NCBI GenBank assembly: GCA_031554725.1
Contig: JAVBUZ010000227.1
Span: 1 to 15,533, forward strand
Length of the DNA: 15,533 nt
Direction of reading: 5' to 3'
Source of the DNA: JAVBUZ01 sp031554725
GTDB taxonomy: Bacteria; Bacillota; Clostridia; Lachnospirales; Lachnospiraceae
The notes under the pieces were generated by a model, which worked only from the letters and a program-made list of their open reading frames with translations, ran no database searches and was not told the origin of the DNA. Below, one piece after another: positions 8,015 through 15,533 of this stretch. Positions within the stretch are counted from its first letter, which is position 1, and each line of letters begins with the position of its first letter. A program made the position numbers and the translations under genes.

Positions 8015-8259
8015 ATGTATCCTCCATGTTTAACTTTGTAATATAAGGCTATTCTATAGGAGAATATGGAAAGGCACTACAGTTAAATTTAGTGATGTTT
8101 TGATGCAAAAAAAGAACGCTTTTATTGTTGATTGTGTACAAATGTAAAAGTGGACTTAAGAAAATACTAATAATACAACTATGGATATCGAGAAAAAAGT
8201 ATGTTAAAATGAAACAGTGTATGCAGTACATAAAATAAAGTGTTAATGGGTATATGTGT
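8015..8259. other. Divergent intergenic regulatory region
   Basis: This gene-free stretch of about 240 bases separates the leftward GH74 gene from the rightward polysaccharide operon. It holds the GH74 ribosome binding site (8021-8025) and a good + strand promoter (8182-8210). Promoters for both directions must lie here. I could not pick a convincing - strand promoter; a weak candidate is TTTACA with a 16-base gap to AATAAA, around 8105-8140. The region is A/T-rich, and I see no riboswitch or long hairpin in it. Confidence 0.55.
8182..8210 (+). promoter_or_regulatory. Sigma-A-type promoter with extended -10, polysaccharide operon
   Basis: The -35 box TGGATA (8182-8187) matches 4 of 6 consensus bases. 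After a 17-base spacer comes TAAAAT (8205-8210, 5 of 6), preceded by TG one base upstream (8202-8203), which makes an extended -10. It sits about 50 bases before the first glycosyltransferase start and is the only clear promoter I see for the rightward operon. Confidence 0.6.
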
Positions 8260-9387
8260 ATGAAAATTTTGATGTGTGGAACAATGGTCCCGGCAGAATA
8301 TGAAGTTCAGATTGAACAATTATCAAACGCGGGGAATCGATTTAATATGAACTTCTGCAAAGCGCTTGCAGAAAAAAGAAAAGTGAAGTTTTTGTCCTAT
8401 TTAGGAATGCCAGTTAAGCCAGAAGTTAGAGAAAATTTACTAAAGGAAAAAGGCAGTGGATGGGAAACTTCTTATTTTTTTACATCTAAATATAAGCTAA
8501 AGGGTACTTTGGCTTATATGCGTGCGATAAAAGAAGAACTAAAGGAATGTGAGTATTTAATTGCATATAATGCTGTTTACACATGGATATTTGCTCCGAT
8601 TATAGCAAGGAGAATGAAAAAAAAGTCGGTGTTGATATTAGCGGATTATGCTCCTAAGGAATCATATACAAGTAAAATTCGCAAGCTCTATGCGAGCATA
8701 CAGCTTTGGTCCACCAGAAGATATGACTATGTGGTAGGACTTTCAGATAATTCACGGTTATATTTAAAATCAGGACAGCAGTTTACGACTATGGAGGGTG
8801 GAATTGCACAGGGATTTTACGATTATTATGCAACGGAAAAAACTAGGACGGATGAAAAAGTATGTATTCAGTATTCGGGAATTTTAGAGTCGATTACGGG
8901 GATTGATCTTCTAATTCAAGGATTTACTAAAATACAGAATCCAAACTATATTTTAAGAATTAGCGGGAAGGGTGCTTTGTCTTCTTGGGTAGAAGAAATG
9001 TCAAAGCAAGATGCTAGAATACAGTATGTTGGCTGTCCTGCTTACGAGAAGTATATGGAAGGCTTATATGGAGCAGATATTCTTGCAAATCCAAGAAATA
9101 TGCTGCTAGAAGAAAATGCATATAATTTCCCATCTAAAATTATGGAATATCTAGCCACAGGGAAACGTATTATTTCAACGAAATTTCCGGGCTGGGAGAG
9201 ATATAAGGAACATATTGAATTCTGTGAGAGTTCATCAGAGGGAATCCAAGAAGCTATTGTTAAGGTAGCCGAAAGGATAGAAAATGGAGAACCGAATTCA
9301 TTTAAGGAAAGACGAGAATTTGCGACAAGATTTATTTGGCAGAAGCAAATTCAAAGATTCTTGGAGTTTGTAGAAAAGATAGATTAG
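8260..9387 (+). CDS. GT4-like glycosyltransferase
   Basis: This is a GT-B fold glycosyltransferase of about 375 residues. It resembles the GT4/group 1 family, which transfers sugar from a nucleotide-sugar to a lipid-linked acceptor at the cytoplasmic membrane face. The N-terminal half has a Rossmann-like start, MKILMCGTMVP. The C-terminal half shows YSGILESITGIDLLIQGF (205-222), a sugar-nucleotide-domain strand and loop, and NFPSKIMEYLATGKRIIST (289-307), the conserved region where GT4 enzymes bind the donor. The ATG at 8260 is preferred over ATG 8254 because GGG at 8248-8250 lies about 9 bases upstream of it but only 3 from 8254, and because the start then fits the family. It is the first gene of the polysaccharide operon, with nine bases to the next gene. 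Donor and acceptor sugars are unknown. Confidence 0.85.
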   Translation: MKILMCGTMVPAEYEVQIEQLSNAGNRFNMNFCKALAEKRKVKFLSYLGMPVKPEVRENLLKEKGSGWETSYFFTSKYKLKGTLAYMRAIKEELKECEYLIAYNAVYTWIFAPIIARRMKKKSVLILADYAPKESYTSKIRKLYASIQLWSTRRYDYVVGLSDNSRLYLKSGQQFTTMEGGIAQGFYDYYATEKTRTDEKVCIQYSGILESITGIDLLIQGFTKIQNPNYILRISGKGALSSWVEEMSKQDARIQYVGCPAYEKYMEGLYGADILANPRNMLLEENAYNFPSKIMEYLATGKRIISTKFPGWERYKEHIEFCESSSEGIQEAIVKVAERIENGEPNSFKERREFATRFIWQKQIQRFLEFVEKID

Positions 9388-9396
9388 GAAAAATAA

Positions 9397-10632
9397 ATGG
9401 AAAAGATGAAGAAAAGAGAGTGTCCACTATTTTTACTGCTAGCAATAATATTTTTTTCACAAAACGTGAAGGCTTTTGATCAACTTACAACGGTATATTG
9501 GTATCGGACAAGAAACTATGCACAATTGCTTATATTGCTGATACTTGTACTTTATATAGTAGTAAAAGGATATGTAAATAGCAGACAGCTATTGATATAT
9601 CTTGTTTTTGTATCAAGTATTGCCTTTGGGGTGTTTGTTCATAATGATTTTATGGGTATCTTTTGGATACTAGATTGCACTAGGGCATTTTTATTAGTTA
9701 CAATATTTGAGGAATATAGTATAGCTGAAAAATTTGAAAAAATAATGTTTGTAGTATGTGGGGTCTATAGTGGCTTATATCTTGTTGCAATCTGCTATTT
9801 AGATATTTTAAAGACACCAATCTATACATTTTTGGAAAGTACACGTTTGGTTTGGAACCATGCGTCTTTGTATGAACAATATAAAAATGGAACGGATTCA
9901 CTACGTTCTTATGCTTTTTTTCGAGAACCAGGTGTGTATCAAATGTTTATTATTTTAGCCATCGTAATAGAACTTTTTGTAATAGAAAAGTTTCGCTGGT
10001 GGCACGTAGGACTATATATGTTTGCGATTTTGGCGACGCGTTCTACCACAGGGTATATGTGTCTCCTTTTGGTTATGCTAATGACGGCGTTGCACTTCAT
10101 GAAGAAAAATAGAAAAACAATACTCTGTATTATGGGCGCGTCTGCAGTGGGAGGAATTCTAGTACCAACTATGTTGGGGAGTATACTGGCCAAATTTACT
10201 GCCACAGGGGTGCAAAGCCATTCATGGTTATCTCGTTTAGCTTCAGTAGTAACAAATATTTATTTTTGGAAGCAAAGCCCTTTTATTGGAATGGGTCTTT
10301 CCTATATAAATGAAAATTTTGAAACGGTAAACAGAGTAGTGTTTGGTCTACAGGCTGGGACGCTCAAAATTAAGGATAATACAAATACGGTACTACTATT
10401 TTTTGCCGCATATGGAACGGTTGTCGGAATTATGTTTTTGATAGGAACATTTGGATGGTGTAAGGCAGTTGCAAAAAGCAACTTACAGACATTAATTTTA
10501 TTTGTTACTTTAGTATTTTTATATGCAGGAGAAGCTGTAAATGGTACATGCTACCCATATATTTTGTTTTTTATGGGGATGTTCTATTTAGGTGATAATA
10601 TGCACAAAAAGAGAGTAGAGGCAAAAGAATGA
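9397..10632 (+). CDS. Wzy/O-antigen polymerase-like membrane protein
   Basis: This is a 411-residue polytopic membrane protein with about ten or more hydrophobic segments (for example 10-21, 42-57, 64-81, 87-104, 116-134, 183-197, 203-213, 218-233, 241-262, 331-352 and 363-379). It fits the loosely conserved O-antigen polymerase/ligase group that joins undecaprenyl-linked repeat units. Supporting motifs are FREPGVYQ (175-182) in an extracytoplasmic loop region, TRSTTGY (214-220) and PFIGMGLS (295-302), patterns often seen in such polymerases. It has a basic C-terminus (HKKRVEAK). AGGAAA (9387-9392), partly overlapping the upstream stop, supports the ATG at 9397. Its stop overlaps the next start as ATGA (10629-10632), so the two genes are probably coupled. 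Wzy-type function is inferred from topology, motifs and the surrounding glycosyltransferases. Confidence 0.8.
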   Translation: MEKMKKRECPLFLLLAIIFFSQNVKAFDQLTTVYWYRTRNYAQLLILLILVLYIVVKGYVNSRQLLIYLVFVSSIAFGVFVHNDFMGIFWILDCTRAFLLVTIFEEYSIAEKFEKIMFVVCGVYSGLYLVAICYLDILKTPIYTFLESTRLVWNHASLYEQYKNGTDSLRSYAFFREPGVYQMFIILAIVIELFVIEKFRWWHVGLYMFAILATRSTTGYMCLLLVMLMTALHFMKKNRKTILCIMGASAVGGILVPTMLGSILAKFTATGVQSHSWLSRLASVVTNIYFWKQSPFIGMGLSYINENFETVNRVVFGLQAGTLKIKDNTNTVLLFFAAYGTVVGIMFLIGTFGWCKAVAKSNLQTLILFVTLVFLYAGEAVNGTCYPYILFFMGMFYLGDNMHKKRVEAKE

Positions 10633-11438
10633 TTTCAGTTATTACCGTATGCTTTAATGCATATAAAGAAATTGAAAAAACAATAAAATCTGTATTAGAG
10701 CAGAAGAGTAAAGCATATGAATATATTTTTGTTGATGGGGCATCAAAAGATGGAACATTAGACGTTATAAATAAATATATACCTGAATTTCATAAAAAAG
10801 GAATCACTGTTAAAGTGGTTTCAGAACCTGATAAAGGGATATATGATGCAATGAACAAGGGAGCAAAAAAGGCACAAGGTAACTGGATTAATTTTCTGAA
10901 TGCTGGAGATTGCTATCATGATGAGAATGTTTTGCAGGTAATAGAGTCATATTTAGATGATAATAAGGCGGATATAGTTGTTGGTGAAATTGTGTACCTT
11001 GAGGGCTATTTGGGAAGAAGGTATAGGCATAAAGAATTAAACAGCATCACAGAAGAGATGATTTTTTGCCATCAAGCAATATTTGCAAATAGAAAGTTGT
11101 TTGTAGAAAAGTTGTTTAATGTTGAATATAGATATAGTGCCGATTATGATTGGATTTTATACATGTATTTGAAACAATATAGAATTTTGTGTATAGATGC
11201 AATTGTAGCTGATTATGATTCGGAGGGGCTCTCGTATCAAAATAGAGTGAAGACATTAGCAGAGAAAGAAAATATTAGAATTGCACAAGGTGTTTGCACA
11301 ACTTTACAAACAGAAGACGCAAAAATTAGTTGGAGATATAAAGTCTATAAGATAATTGCGACCAATAAATTATTAGCCTTAATATATTATAAAATGGTTT
11401 CGAAAAGAAAACCGGATGTATATTGGAACAACCAGTAG
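10629..11438 (+). CDS. GT2 family glycosyltransferase
   Basis: This is a 269-residue GT-A fold glycosyltransferase of family 2. The opening MISVITVCFNAYKEIEKTI with SVLEQ, followed by YIFVDGASKDGT (32-43), is the nucleotide-binding part, with Asp36 contacting the donor. KGIYDAMNKGAKKAQGNWI (69-87) and FLNAGD (89-94, the DXD-like metal site) are typical of the WcaA-like subgroup. The length is normal for this subgroup. No membrane helix is clear; a short hydrophobic stretch near the C-terminus (about 245-255) may associate with membrane. AGAGG (10617-10621) lies seven bases before the ATG, which overlaps the upstream stop. It likely adds one sugar to the repeat unit; specificity is unknown. 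Confidence 0.9.
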   Translation: MISVITVCFNAYKEIEKTIKSVLEQKSKAYEYIFVDGASKDGTLDVINKYIPEFHKKGITVKVVSEPDKGIYDAMNKGAKKAQGNWINFLNAGDCYHDENVLQVIESYLDDNKADIVVGEIVYLEGYLGRRYRHKELNSITEEMIFCHQAIFANRKLFVEKLFNVEYRYSADYDWILYMYLKQYRILCIDAIVADYDSEGLSYQNRVKTLAEKENIRIAQGVCTTLQTEDAKISWRYKVYKIIATNKLLALIYYKMVSKRKPDVYWNNQ

Positions 11439-11486
11439 TTTTGTAGAAGTGAAGTATTGGAAACTTGAAAGAATATAGGAAAACCT

Positions 11487-12725
11487 ATGGAAAGAAAGAT
11501 AAAAGTAATTACCATTAACTGGACAGGGAAAGACGGAAGTATTGTAAGCTTGATACGTGATATCGAAGAAAAAACGAAGGATAGCTGTGAATATTATCAT
11601 TGCTACCAAGTGGGAGAAAAAAGTTTTGCAAATAACTATTTAGTTGCTTCATGGAACGTTACAAGAGTATATTATTTACTAGCGAGAGTTTTTGGCGTGA
11701 AATATGGAATGGGGACATTGCCTACACTGAAGCTGTTAAAACATATTGATAACATAGGACCGGATGTAATACATGTTCATTGCCCTAATTTTTATAGTAT
11801 AAATTTGTACATGCTGTTTAGGCACTTAAAAAAGAAAAAGTACCCTGTTGTTATAACAAATCATGCTGAATTTTTTTATACGGGAAATTGTGCGCATGCA
11901 TTTGAATGTGAAGGATATTTGGCAGGATGTAAGAAGTGTAAGATGGTTTTTGACTCAAAGCATAAATATTGGATAAATAGAACTCATTATGAGTGGAAGA
12001 AGATGAAAAGGGCATTATGTGATGCAGAGTATTTTGAAATGACGGTGGTATCGCCGTGGCAATATAAAAGAATATGTACCTCGCCACTCACTGAGAATAT
12101 AAAAGTGAAAATTATAGAAAATGCAGTAAACACCAGTATATTTAAGAAAGAAGTAGTTGATAGAAAGCAAATATGTGAAGGTGAAAAATTTCAGTATAGA
12201 AAGATAATATTAAATGTTACATCAAATTTTTCAAATGATAAAAGTGACGCTAAGGGTGGGTATTACTTTATTCAGTTAGCGAAGGCGATGCCAGAGCATG
12301 TTTTTTTAGTTGCGGGAAATACGAACTTAAGTGAACCGTATGATATGAGTGATAATTTAATTCTCCTAGGAAACATTAGCGAGCAGCAAAAGCTTGTAGA
12401 TTATTATAACATTGCAGACTTAACGGTGCTAACAAGTAGAAGGGAAACCTACGGAATGGCATGTGCAGAAAGCTTGGTATGCGGAACACCAGTGGTCGGA
12501 TTTGAAGCTGGTGGGACAGAGAGCATTGCTATAGATAGGTATAGTGAATTTGCTAAGTTCGGTGACATAGATGGACTTATATTACTAATTAATAAGTGGA
12601 TTGATAAAAAAGATACTCTGAGTGACGAAATTGCAATAGAGGCAGAAAAAAGATATTCAACAGATAGAATGGCAAGAGAGTTTTTGGAACTTTACCAGGA
12701 ATGTGCATATAAGAATGTGAAGTAG
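11487..12725 (+). CDS. GT4 glycosyltransferase with four-cysteine motif
   Basis: This is a 412-residue GT-B glycosyltransferase of family GT4. The N-terminal domain contains IGPDVIHVHCPNFYSI (90-105) and ITNHAEFFYTG (123-133). A cysteine cluster follows directly: Cys135, 141, 148 and 151, with C-x5-C-x6-C-x2-C spacing. The C-terminal domain contains the donor-binding E-x7-E element RRETYGMACAESLVCGTPVV (318-337, Glu320 and Glu328) and then GFEAGG. AGGA at 11477-11480, six bases upstream, supports the ATG. The 48-base gap to the preceding gene carries no clear signal apart from this site. The same cysteine spacing occurs in the next gene, so the two look like diverged relatives with different sugar specificity. 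Confidence 0.9.
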   Translation: MERKIKVITINWTGKDGSIVSLIRDIEEKTKDSCEYYHCYQVGEKSFANNYLVASWNVTRVYYLLARVFGVKYGMGTLPTLKLLKHIDNIGPDVIHVHCPNFYSINLYMLFRHLKKKKYPVVITNHAEFFYTGNCAHAFECEGYLAGCKKCKMVFDSKHKYWINRTHYEWKKMKRALCDAEYFEMTVVSPWQYKRICTSPLTENIKVKIIENAVNTSIFKKEVVDRKQICEGEKFQYRKIILNVTSNFSNDKSDAKGGYYFIQLAKAMPEHVFLVAGNTNLSEPYDMSDNLILLGNISEQQKLVDYYNIADLTVLTSRRETYGMACAESLVCGTPVVGFEAGGTESIAIDRYSEFAKFGDIDGLILLINKWIDKKDTLSDEIAIEAEKRYSTDRMAREFLELYQECAYKNVK

Positions 12726-12749
12726 CGGGTAAGTAAAAGGAGTTTTGAG

Positions 12750-13967
12750 ATGAAAGTAGTTCATTTGGTTACAGTTAATAAAGGTGGTGCTTATAGGGCT
12801 GCTGATAGAATTAATAGAGCCTTAAGCCAGTGCGTGTCATCAATGGTAATAACAAGCAAAGATGTCCATATAAACAAATTATCAGTGCTAGTACGAAAAG
12901 TTTGGCATAAAGTTTGTTTGCATTTTCCATTAGGAACCCAAAGAACAGAATACTACTTTAATAATGATTTAGAAACTATGCCTATTAAAAAAATGCACCA
13001 GATAAAGGACGCAGATATTATTCATTTGCATTGGATTGCAGATGGGATGATTAATTTGAGTTCATATAAAAAACTGACAGAGATGGGAAAACCGATAGTG
13101 TGGACCCTACATGACATGCATGCGTTTACAGGAGGATGTCATTATAGTGATGGATGTGAGAAATATAAAAGCCAATGTAATGAGTGTAACCAAATAGATA
13201 GTAGGAAAAAACATGATTTTACAACCTGGAACCAAGCACGAAAGAAAAAGGGGCATAAGAATGCCAATATGGCGGTGGTTGGATGTAGCAGATGGATTAC
13301 GGAGTGCGCTAGAAGTAGTGCCATAATGAATGGAAAACAATGCACAACAATTGCAAACTGCATTGAAACAGAAGTATATAAACCATGTGAGAAAAGCTAT
13401 GCAAGAGATCGGCTGGCTGTGGACTTTGGAAATAAAAAGGTAATTGCATTTGGTGCAATGAATTCCACAACGGATAAAAGGAAAGGCTATCAGTATTTAA
13501 AACAAGTGCTGATGAAATTAGATTCGGACAGGTATGCATGCTTCATCCTTGGAGAAAAGGTTGAAAAAATTGAAGGAATGCAAATACATACAATTGACTA
13601 CTTGAATGATGATTATTCGTTAGCGTTATTCTACGCAGCCGCAGATGTGTTCGTAGCACCTTCGCTAGAAGAAAACTTGGCAAATACAGTTATGGAAGCA
13701 CTCTCATGCGGAACGCCAGTTGTGGCATTTGATATTGGTGGGATGCCAGATATGATAAAAAAGGGGTATAATGGATATTTAGCGCAGCCATTTGATGTTG
13801 ATGATTTAGCAAAAGGAATATGTGAATGCTGTGAGAACGATGAATTAGGAAAGAATGCAAGAGCATATGTGCTTGAACATTATAACTTCAATCGTATTGC
13901 AGAAGAATATATGGATGTATATAAACTATTATTAGGTGAAGTGGAAAAGAAAAATGAAGAATTTTAA
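12750..13967 (+). CDS. GT4 glycosyltransferase, WcaC-like, with four-cysteine motif
   Basis: This is a 405-residue GT4 enzyme. The start MKVVHLVTVNKGGAYRAADR and the block WTLHDMHAFTGGCHYSDGC (118-136) resemble glycosyltransferases of colanic-acid WcaC type. Four cysteines (130, 136, 143, 146) have C-x5-C-x6-C-x2-C spacing. The donor-binding motif SLEENLANTVMEALSCGTPV (305-324) supplies the E-x7-E pair (Glu308 and Glu316) and is followed by AFDIGGMPDMI. AAAGGAG at 12736-12742 is seven bases from the ATG. The 3' end overlaps the radical SAM gene, pointing to co-translation. It probably adds one sugar to the growing repeat unit at the inner membrane face. Donor identity is not readable. Confidence 0.9.
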   Translation: MKVVHLVTVNKGGAYRAADRINRALSQCVSSMVITSKDVHINKLSVLVRKVWHKVCLHFPLGTQRTEYYFNNDLETMPIKKMHQIKDADIIHLHWIADGMINLSSYKKLTEMGKPIVWTLHDMHAFTGGCHYSDGCEKYKSQCNECNQIDSRKKHDFTTWNQARKKKGHKNANMAVVGCSRWITECARSSAIMNGKQCTTIANCIETEVYKPCEKSYARDRLAVDFGNKKVIAFGAMNSTTDKRKGYQYLKQVLMKLDSDRYACFILGEKVEKIEGMQIHTIDYLNDDYSLALFYAAADVFVAPSLEENLANTVMEALSCGTPVVAFDIGGMPDMIKKGYNGYLAQPFDVDDLAKGICECCENDELGKNARAYVLEHYNFNRIAEEYMDVYKLLLGEVEKKNEEF

Positions 13968-15042
13968 AATAAAGTGTGTATATTTGAAAAACCAAATACT
14001 TTATAGACTTAAATATCTTAGATGTTACCTGCCAGAACGGCGTAAGGCGGTACAGGAATACCCAACGACAATACAGTTACCAATAACCTATTTGTGTAAT
14101 TTTGACTGTGTGATGTGCGGGATGAAGGGTTTGATTAAAAAGCCACACTTTACGCCAAAAGAATTAGCAACTATTTTGCAGGACGAATTATTTAAGAACG
14201 TTAAGTCAGTAGGGTTAAATGGTGGTGAACCATTTTTGAGAGATGATTTAGTAGAATGTATAGAAACTATTGTGGATAAAATTCCGTCCTTAAAAGAATT
14301 TTATTTTATTTCAAATGGATACTTTACAGACAAAATATTAGGAAAGCTGTCTGATATTAAGAAATTATGTGATAAAAAGGAAATAAAAGTTAACATATCT
14401 ATTTCGGTTGATGGAATAGGAGATATGCAGGATTTTATGAGAGGCAGAAAAGGTGCCTGGGATAATGCACTGCAAACAATGCAAAAAATAAAAGAAGATA
14501 AGAATAGTTATTGTGATTATCTCAATGTTATATGTACAATCACAAAATATAATATATATCGAATAGAAGAAGTTGAATGTTGGGCAAAAAAGATTGGAAT
14601 AGATGTTGCATATAATGTAGCTACAGAAAATGTTAGAATAGACAACTATGAAAAACTAGAAGATTTTACAATATACAATGATGAAGAAGCAAGAAGAATG
14701 ACTATGGAATTTTTCTATAAAAAGGCTATGACGGAAAACTCAATGCGTTATTTTGCCATATATCTTTTTGTGAAAGATCATAAGAGATATGCTTCATGTG
14801 ACTGTGCAAGCAAGGGGTGGGTAACCTTAACGCCAGATTCTCAAATAGGATATTGCGCGACTCACAGCAAAAATTTAGGGAATGCACAGGAAGAATCAGC
14901 ATACCAGATTTTTCAGCGTAATACACCATATTTGAATGAGCTAAAAACAGAAAAATGCGAAGGATGTTCGCACTATATGTATGGTTTAAATCATGAAGGA
15001 TTACGTATGTATTATAAAGATAAACTAAGAAACATTCTTTAG
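13954..15042 (+). CDS. Radical SAM protein with C-terminal SPASM-like cysteines
   Basis: This radical S-adenosylmethionine enzyme has about 362 residues. The cluster-binding motif is LCNFDCVMC (C-x3-C-x2-C; Cys48, 52 and 55 counted from the ATG at 13954). The SAM-binding GGEP lies at 90-93, and ISISVDG at about 148-154 is typical of SPASM/twitch-type proteins. The C-terminal part has further cysteines (282, 284, 301, 335 and 338), which could bind an auxiliary iron-sulfur cluster. An upstream GTG at 13936 in the same frame is possible. I prefer the ATG because MKNF fits a start and GTGGAA lies seven bases before it; either choice overlaps the preceding gene. Its place among glycosyltransferases suggests it modifies a sugar or a linked group, but no peptide substrate gene is nearby and the reaction cannot be assigned. 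Confidence 0.88.
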   Translation: MKNFKIKCVYLKNQILYRLKYLRCYLPERRKAVQEYPTTIQLPITYLCNFDCVMCGMKGLIKKPHFTPKELATILQDELFKNVKSVGLNGGEPFLRDDLVECIETIVDKIPSLKEFYFISNGYFTDKILGKLSDIKKLCDKKEIKVNISISVDGIGDMQDFMRGRKGAWDNALQTMQKIKEDKNSYCDYLNVICTITKYNIYRIEEVECWAKKIGIDVAYNVATENVRIDNYEKLEDFTIYNDEEARRMTMEFFYKKAMTENSMRYFAIYLFVKDHKRYASCDCASKGWVTLTPDSQIGYCATHSKNLGNAQEESAYQIFQRNTPYLNELKTEKCEGCSHYMYGLNHEGLRMYYKDKLRNIL

Positions 15043-15053
15043 AAGGAGCAATT

Positions 15054-15374
15054 ATGAATATATGCATAGTAGGATGGTATGGGACGGAAACGCTAGGCGA
15101 TCGTGCTATATTGGATGGGATATTGGCAGTTTTCAATCAAATAGCGGGAGAATATACATGCCATTTGGGAAGCTTGAATCCCTTTTTTACCGAACGCACA
15201 TTATTAGAAGATTATTCAATATATAAGAAAACATCCCCAGGGTGTCAGATTAAATTGTTTGATGAGAAGTCTACAAAAGAAATGAGAGAAGCTGTTGCAG
15301 ATTCAGACTATGTTATAATGGGTGGCGGTCCGATAATGGATTTGGCAGAGATGAGAAGCCGAGAAAGCAAATGA
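15054..15374 (+). CDS. Polysaccharide pyruvyl transferase family protein, C-terminally truncated
   Basis: The first 100 residues match the start of the CsaB/WcaK-type polysaccharide pyruvyl transferase family, which adds ketal-linked pyruvate to cell-surface sugars. Motifs are GWYGTETLGDRAILDG (7-22), and DYVIMGGGPIMDLAEM (85-100), the conserved glycine-rich strand. AAGGAG (15043-15048) sits five bases before the ATG. Family members are usually 300-400 residues, but this frame stops after 106. The last six residues (RSRESK) do not look like the family. No other forward frame downstream resumes recognisable family sequence, so a single frameshift does not explain it. The break near 15353 is either a true disruption or a contig-end artefact. 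Confidence 0.75.
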   Translation: MNICIVGWYGTETLGDRAILDGILAVFNQIAGEYTCHLGSLNPFFTERTLLEDYSIYKKTSPGCQIKLFDEKSTKEMREAVADSDYVIMGGGPIMDLAEMRSRESK

Positions 15375-15533
15375 GAACGGATGCATAAACCTGCTCGTTT
15401 CCAGCCCTAGTCCGAATCGAATATGACCATATTTTGGGATACTTGGGTGCCTCACCGATCCGATTTCTGCAGTGTTATACAAAAAAAAGCTTTGTTTTCA
15501 CTCTCCTTGGTTAAGGCCTTTTCTTATGATGAA
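15375..15533. other. Unrecognised sequence after the truncated gene
   Basis: I see no assignable gene here. The first ~45 bases are about half G+C by hand count, richer than the operon before them. An open frame runs from an ATG at 15423 to the window end (37 codons, containing TIFWDTWVPHRSDF), but no ribosome binding site precedes it and the peptide matches nothing I know. An eight-base A-run lies at 15481-15488. The stretch is too short to classify. Confidence 0.4.

Noticed and set aside
8015..8259. Riboswitch or small RNA in the divergent intergenic region
   Set aside because: No long complementary arms or terminator-like hairpin were found; only promoter and ribosome-binding elements are supported.
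14726..15136. 136-codon open frame on the - strand over the radical SAM 3' end and pyruvyl transferase start
   Set aside because: It is antisense to two genes with clear family motifs and good ribosome binding sites, and its protein has no recognisable features.
15375..15533. Simple frameshift restoring the pyruvyl transferase
   Set aside because: I translated the forward frames after 15353. All hit stops or give sequence without the family's later motifs.

Overview
The window looks like chromosomal DNA from a low-GC, Gram-positive anaerobe of the class Clostridia, plausibly a gut or rumen Lachnospiraceae. This assignment is inference. It rests on the A/T-rich codon use, strong AGGAG-type ribosome binding sites, a xyloglucan-specific GH74 enzyme and protein family types common in that group. 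The window begins inside a gene and ends in sequence that fits nothing upstream of it, so it is probably all or part of a draft contig.

Region 1 (1-5611, + strand) is a tightly packed, co-directional run of four genes. It starts with a 5'-truncated ABC-F ATPase of the Uup type. Next comes a 594-residue protein with an N-formylglutamate-amidohydrolase-like (zinc hydrolase) N-terminus, a probable beta-barrel C-terminal region and two terminal membrane helices. It is followed by a RimK/LysX-like ATP-grasp ligase and a FolC/Mur-ligase-like enzyme with altered folate-family motifs. The last three genes overlap or abut. Together they give two different ATP-dependent amide-bond-forming enzymes plus a putative amide-hydrolysing membrane protein, which is the kind of parts list seen in cyanophycin or poly-amino-acid metabolism. 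This is the best candidate for an undescribed pathway in the window. A long bidirectional hairpin terminator (about 5628-5685) closes it.

Region 2 (5684-8014, - strand) is a single gene for a GH74 family xyloglucan-active glycoside hydrolase. It has no signal peptide and so probably acts on imported xyloglucan oligosaccharides. It faces region 1 convergently and region 3 divergently, and is visibly more GC-rich than its neighbours.

Region 3 (about 8182-15374, + strand) is an extracellular or capsular polysaccharide operon. A promoter with an extended -10 element precedes, in order: a GT4-like glycosyltransferase, a Wzy/O-antigen-polymerase-type membrane protein, a GT2 glycosyltransferase, two GT4 glycosyltransferases that share a four-cysteine motif, a radical SAM protein with C-terminal cysteines, and the N-terminal third of a polysaccharide pyruvyl transferase. 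The glycosyltransferases would assemble a repeat unit on a lipid carrier and Wzy would polymerise it. The pyruvyl transferase, and possibly the radical SAM enzyme, would modify the sugars.

Region 4 (about 15354-15533) does not continue the pyruvyl transferase and has no recognisable gene. It may be an insertion junction or a chimeric contig end. I found no tRNA, rRNA, CRISPR array, insertion sequence or riboswitch in the window.
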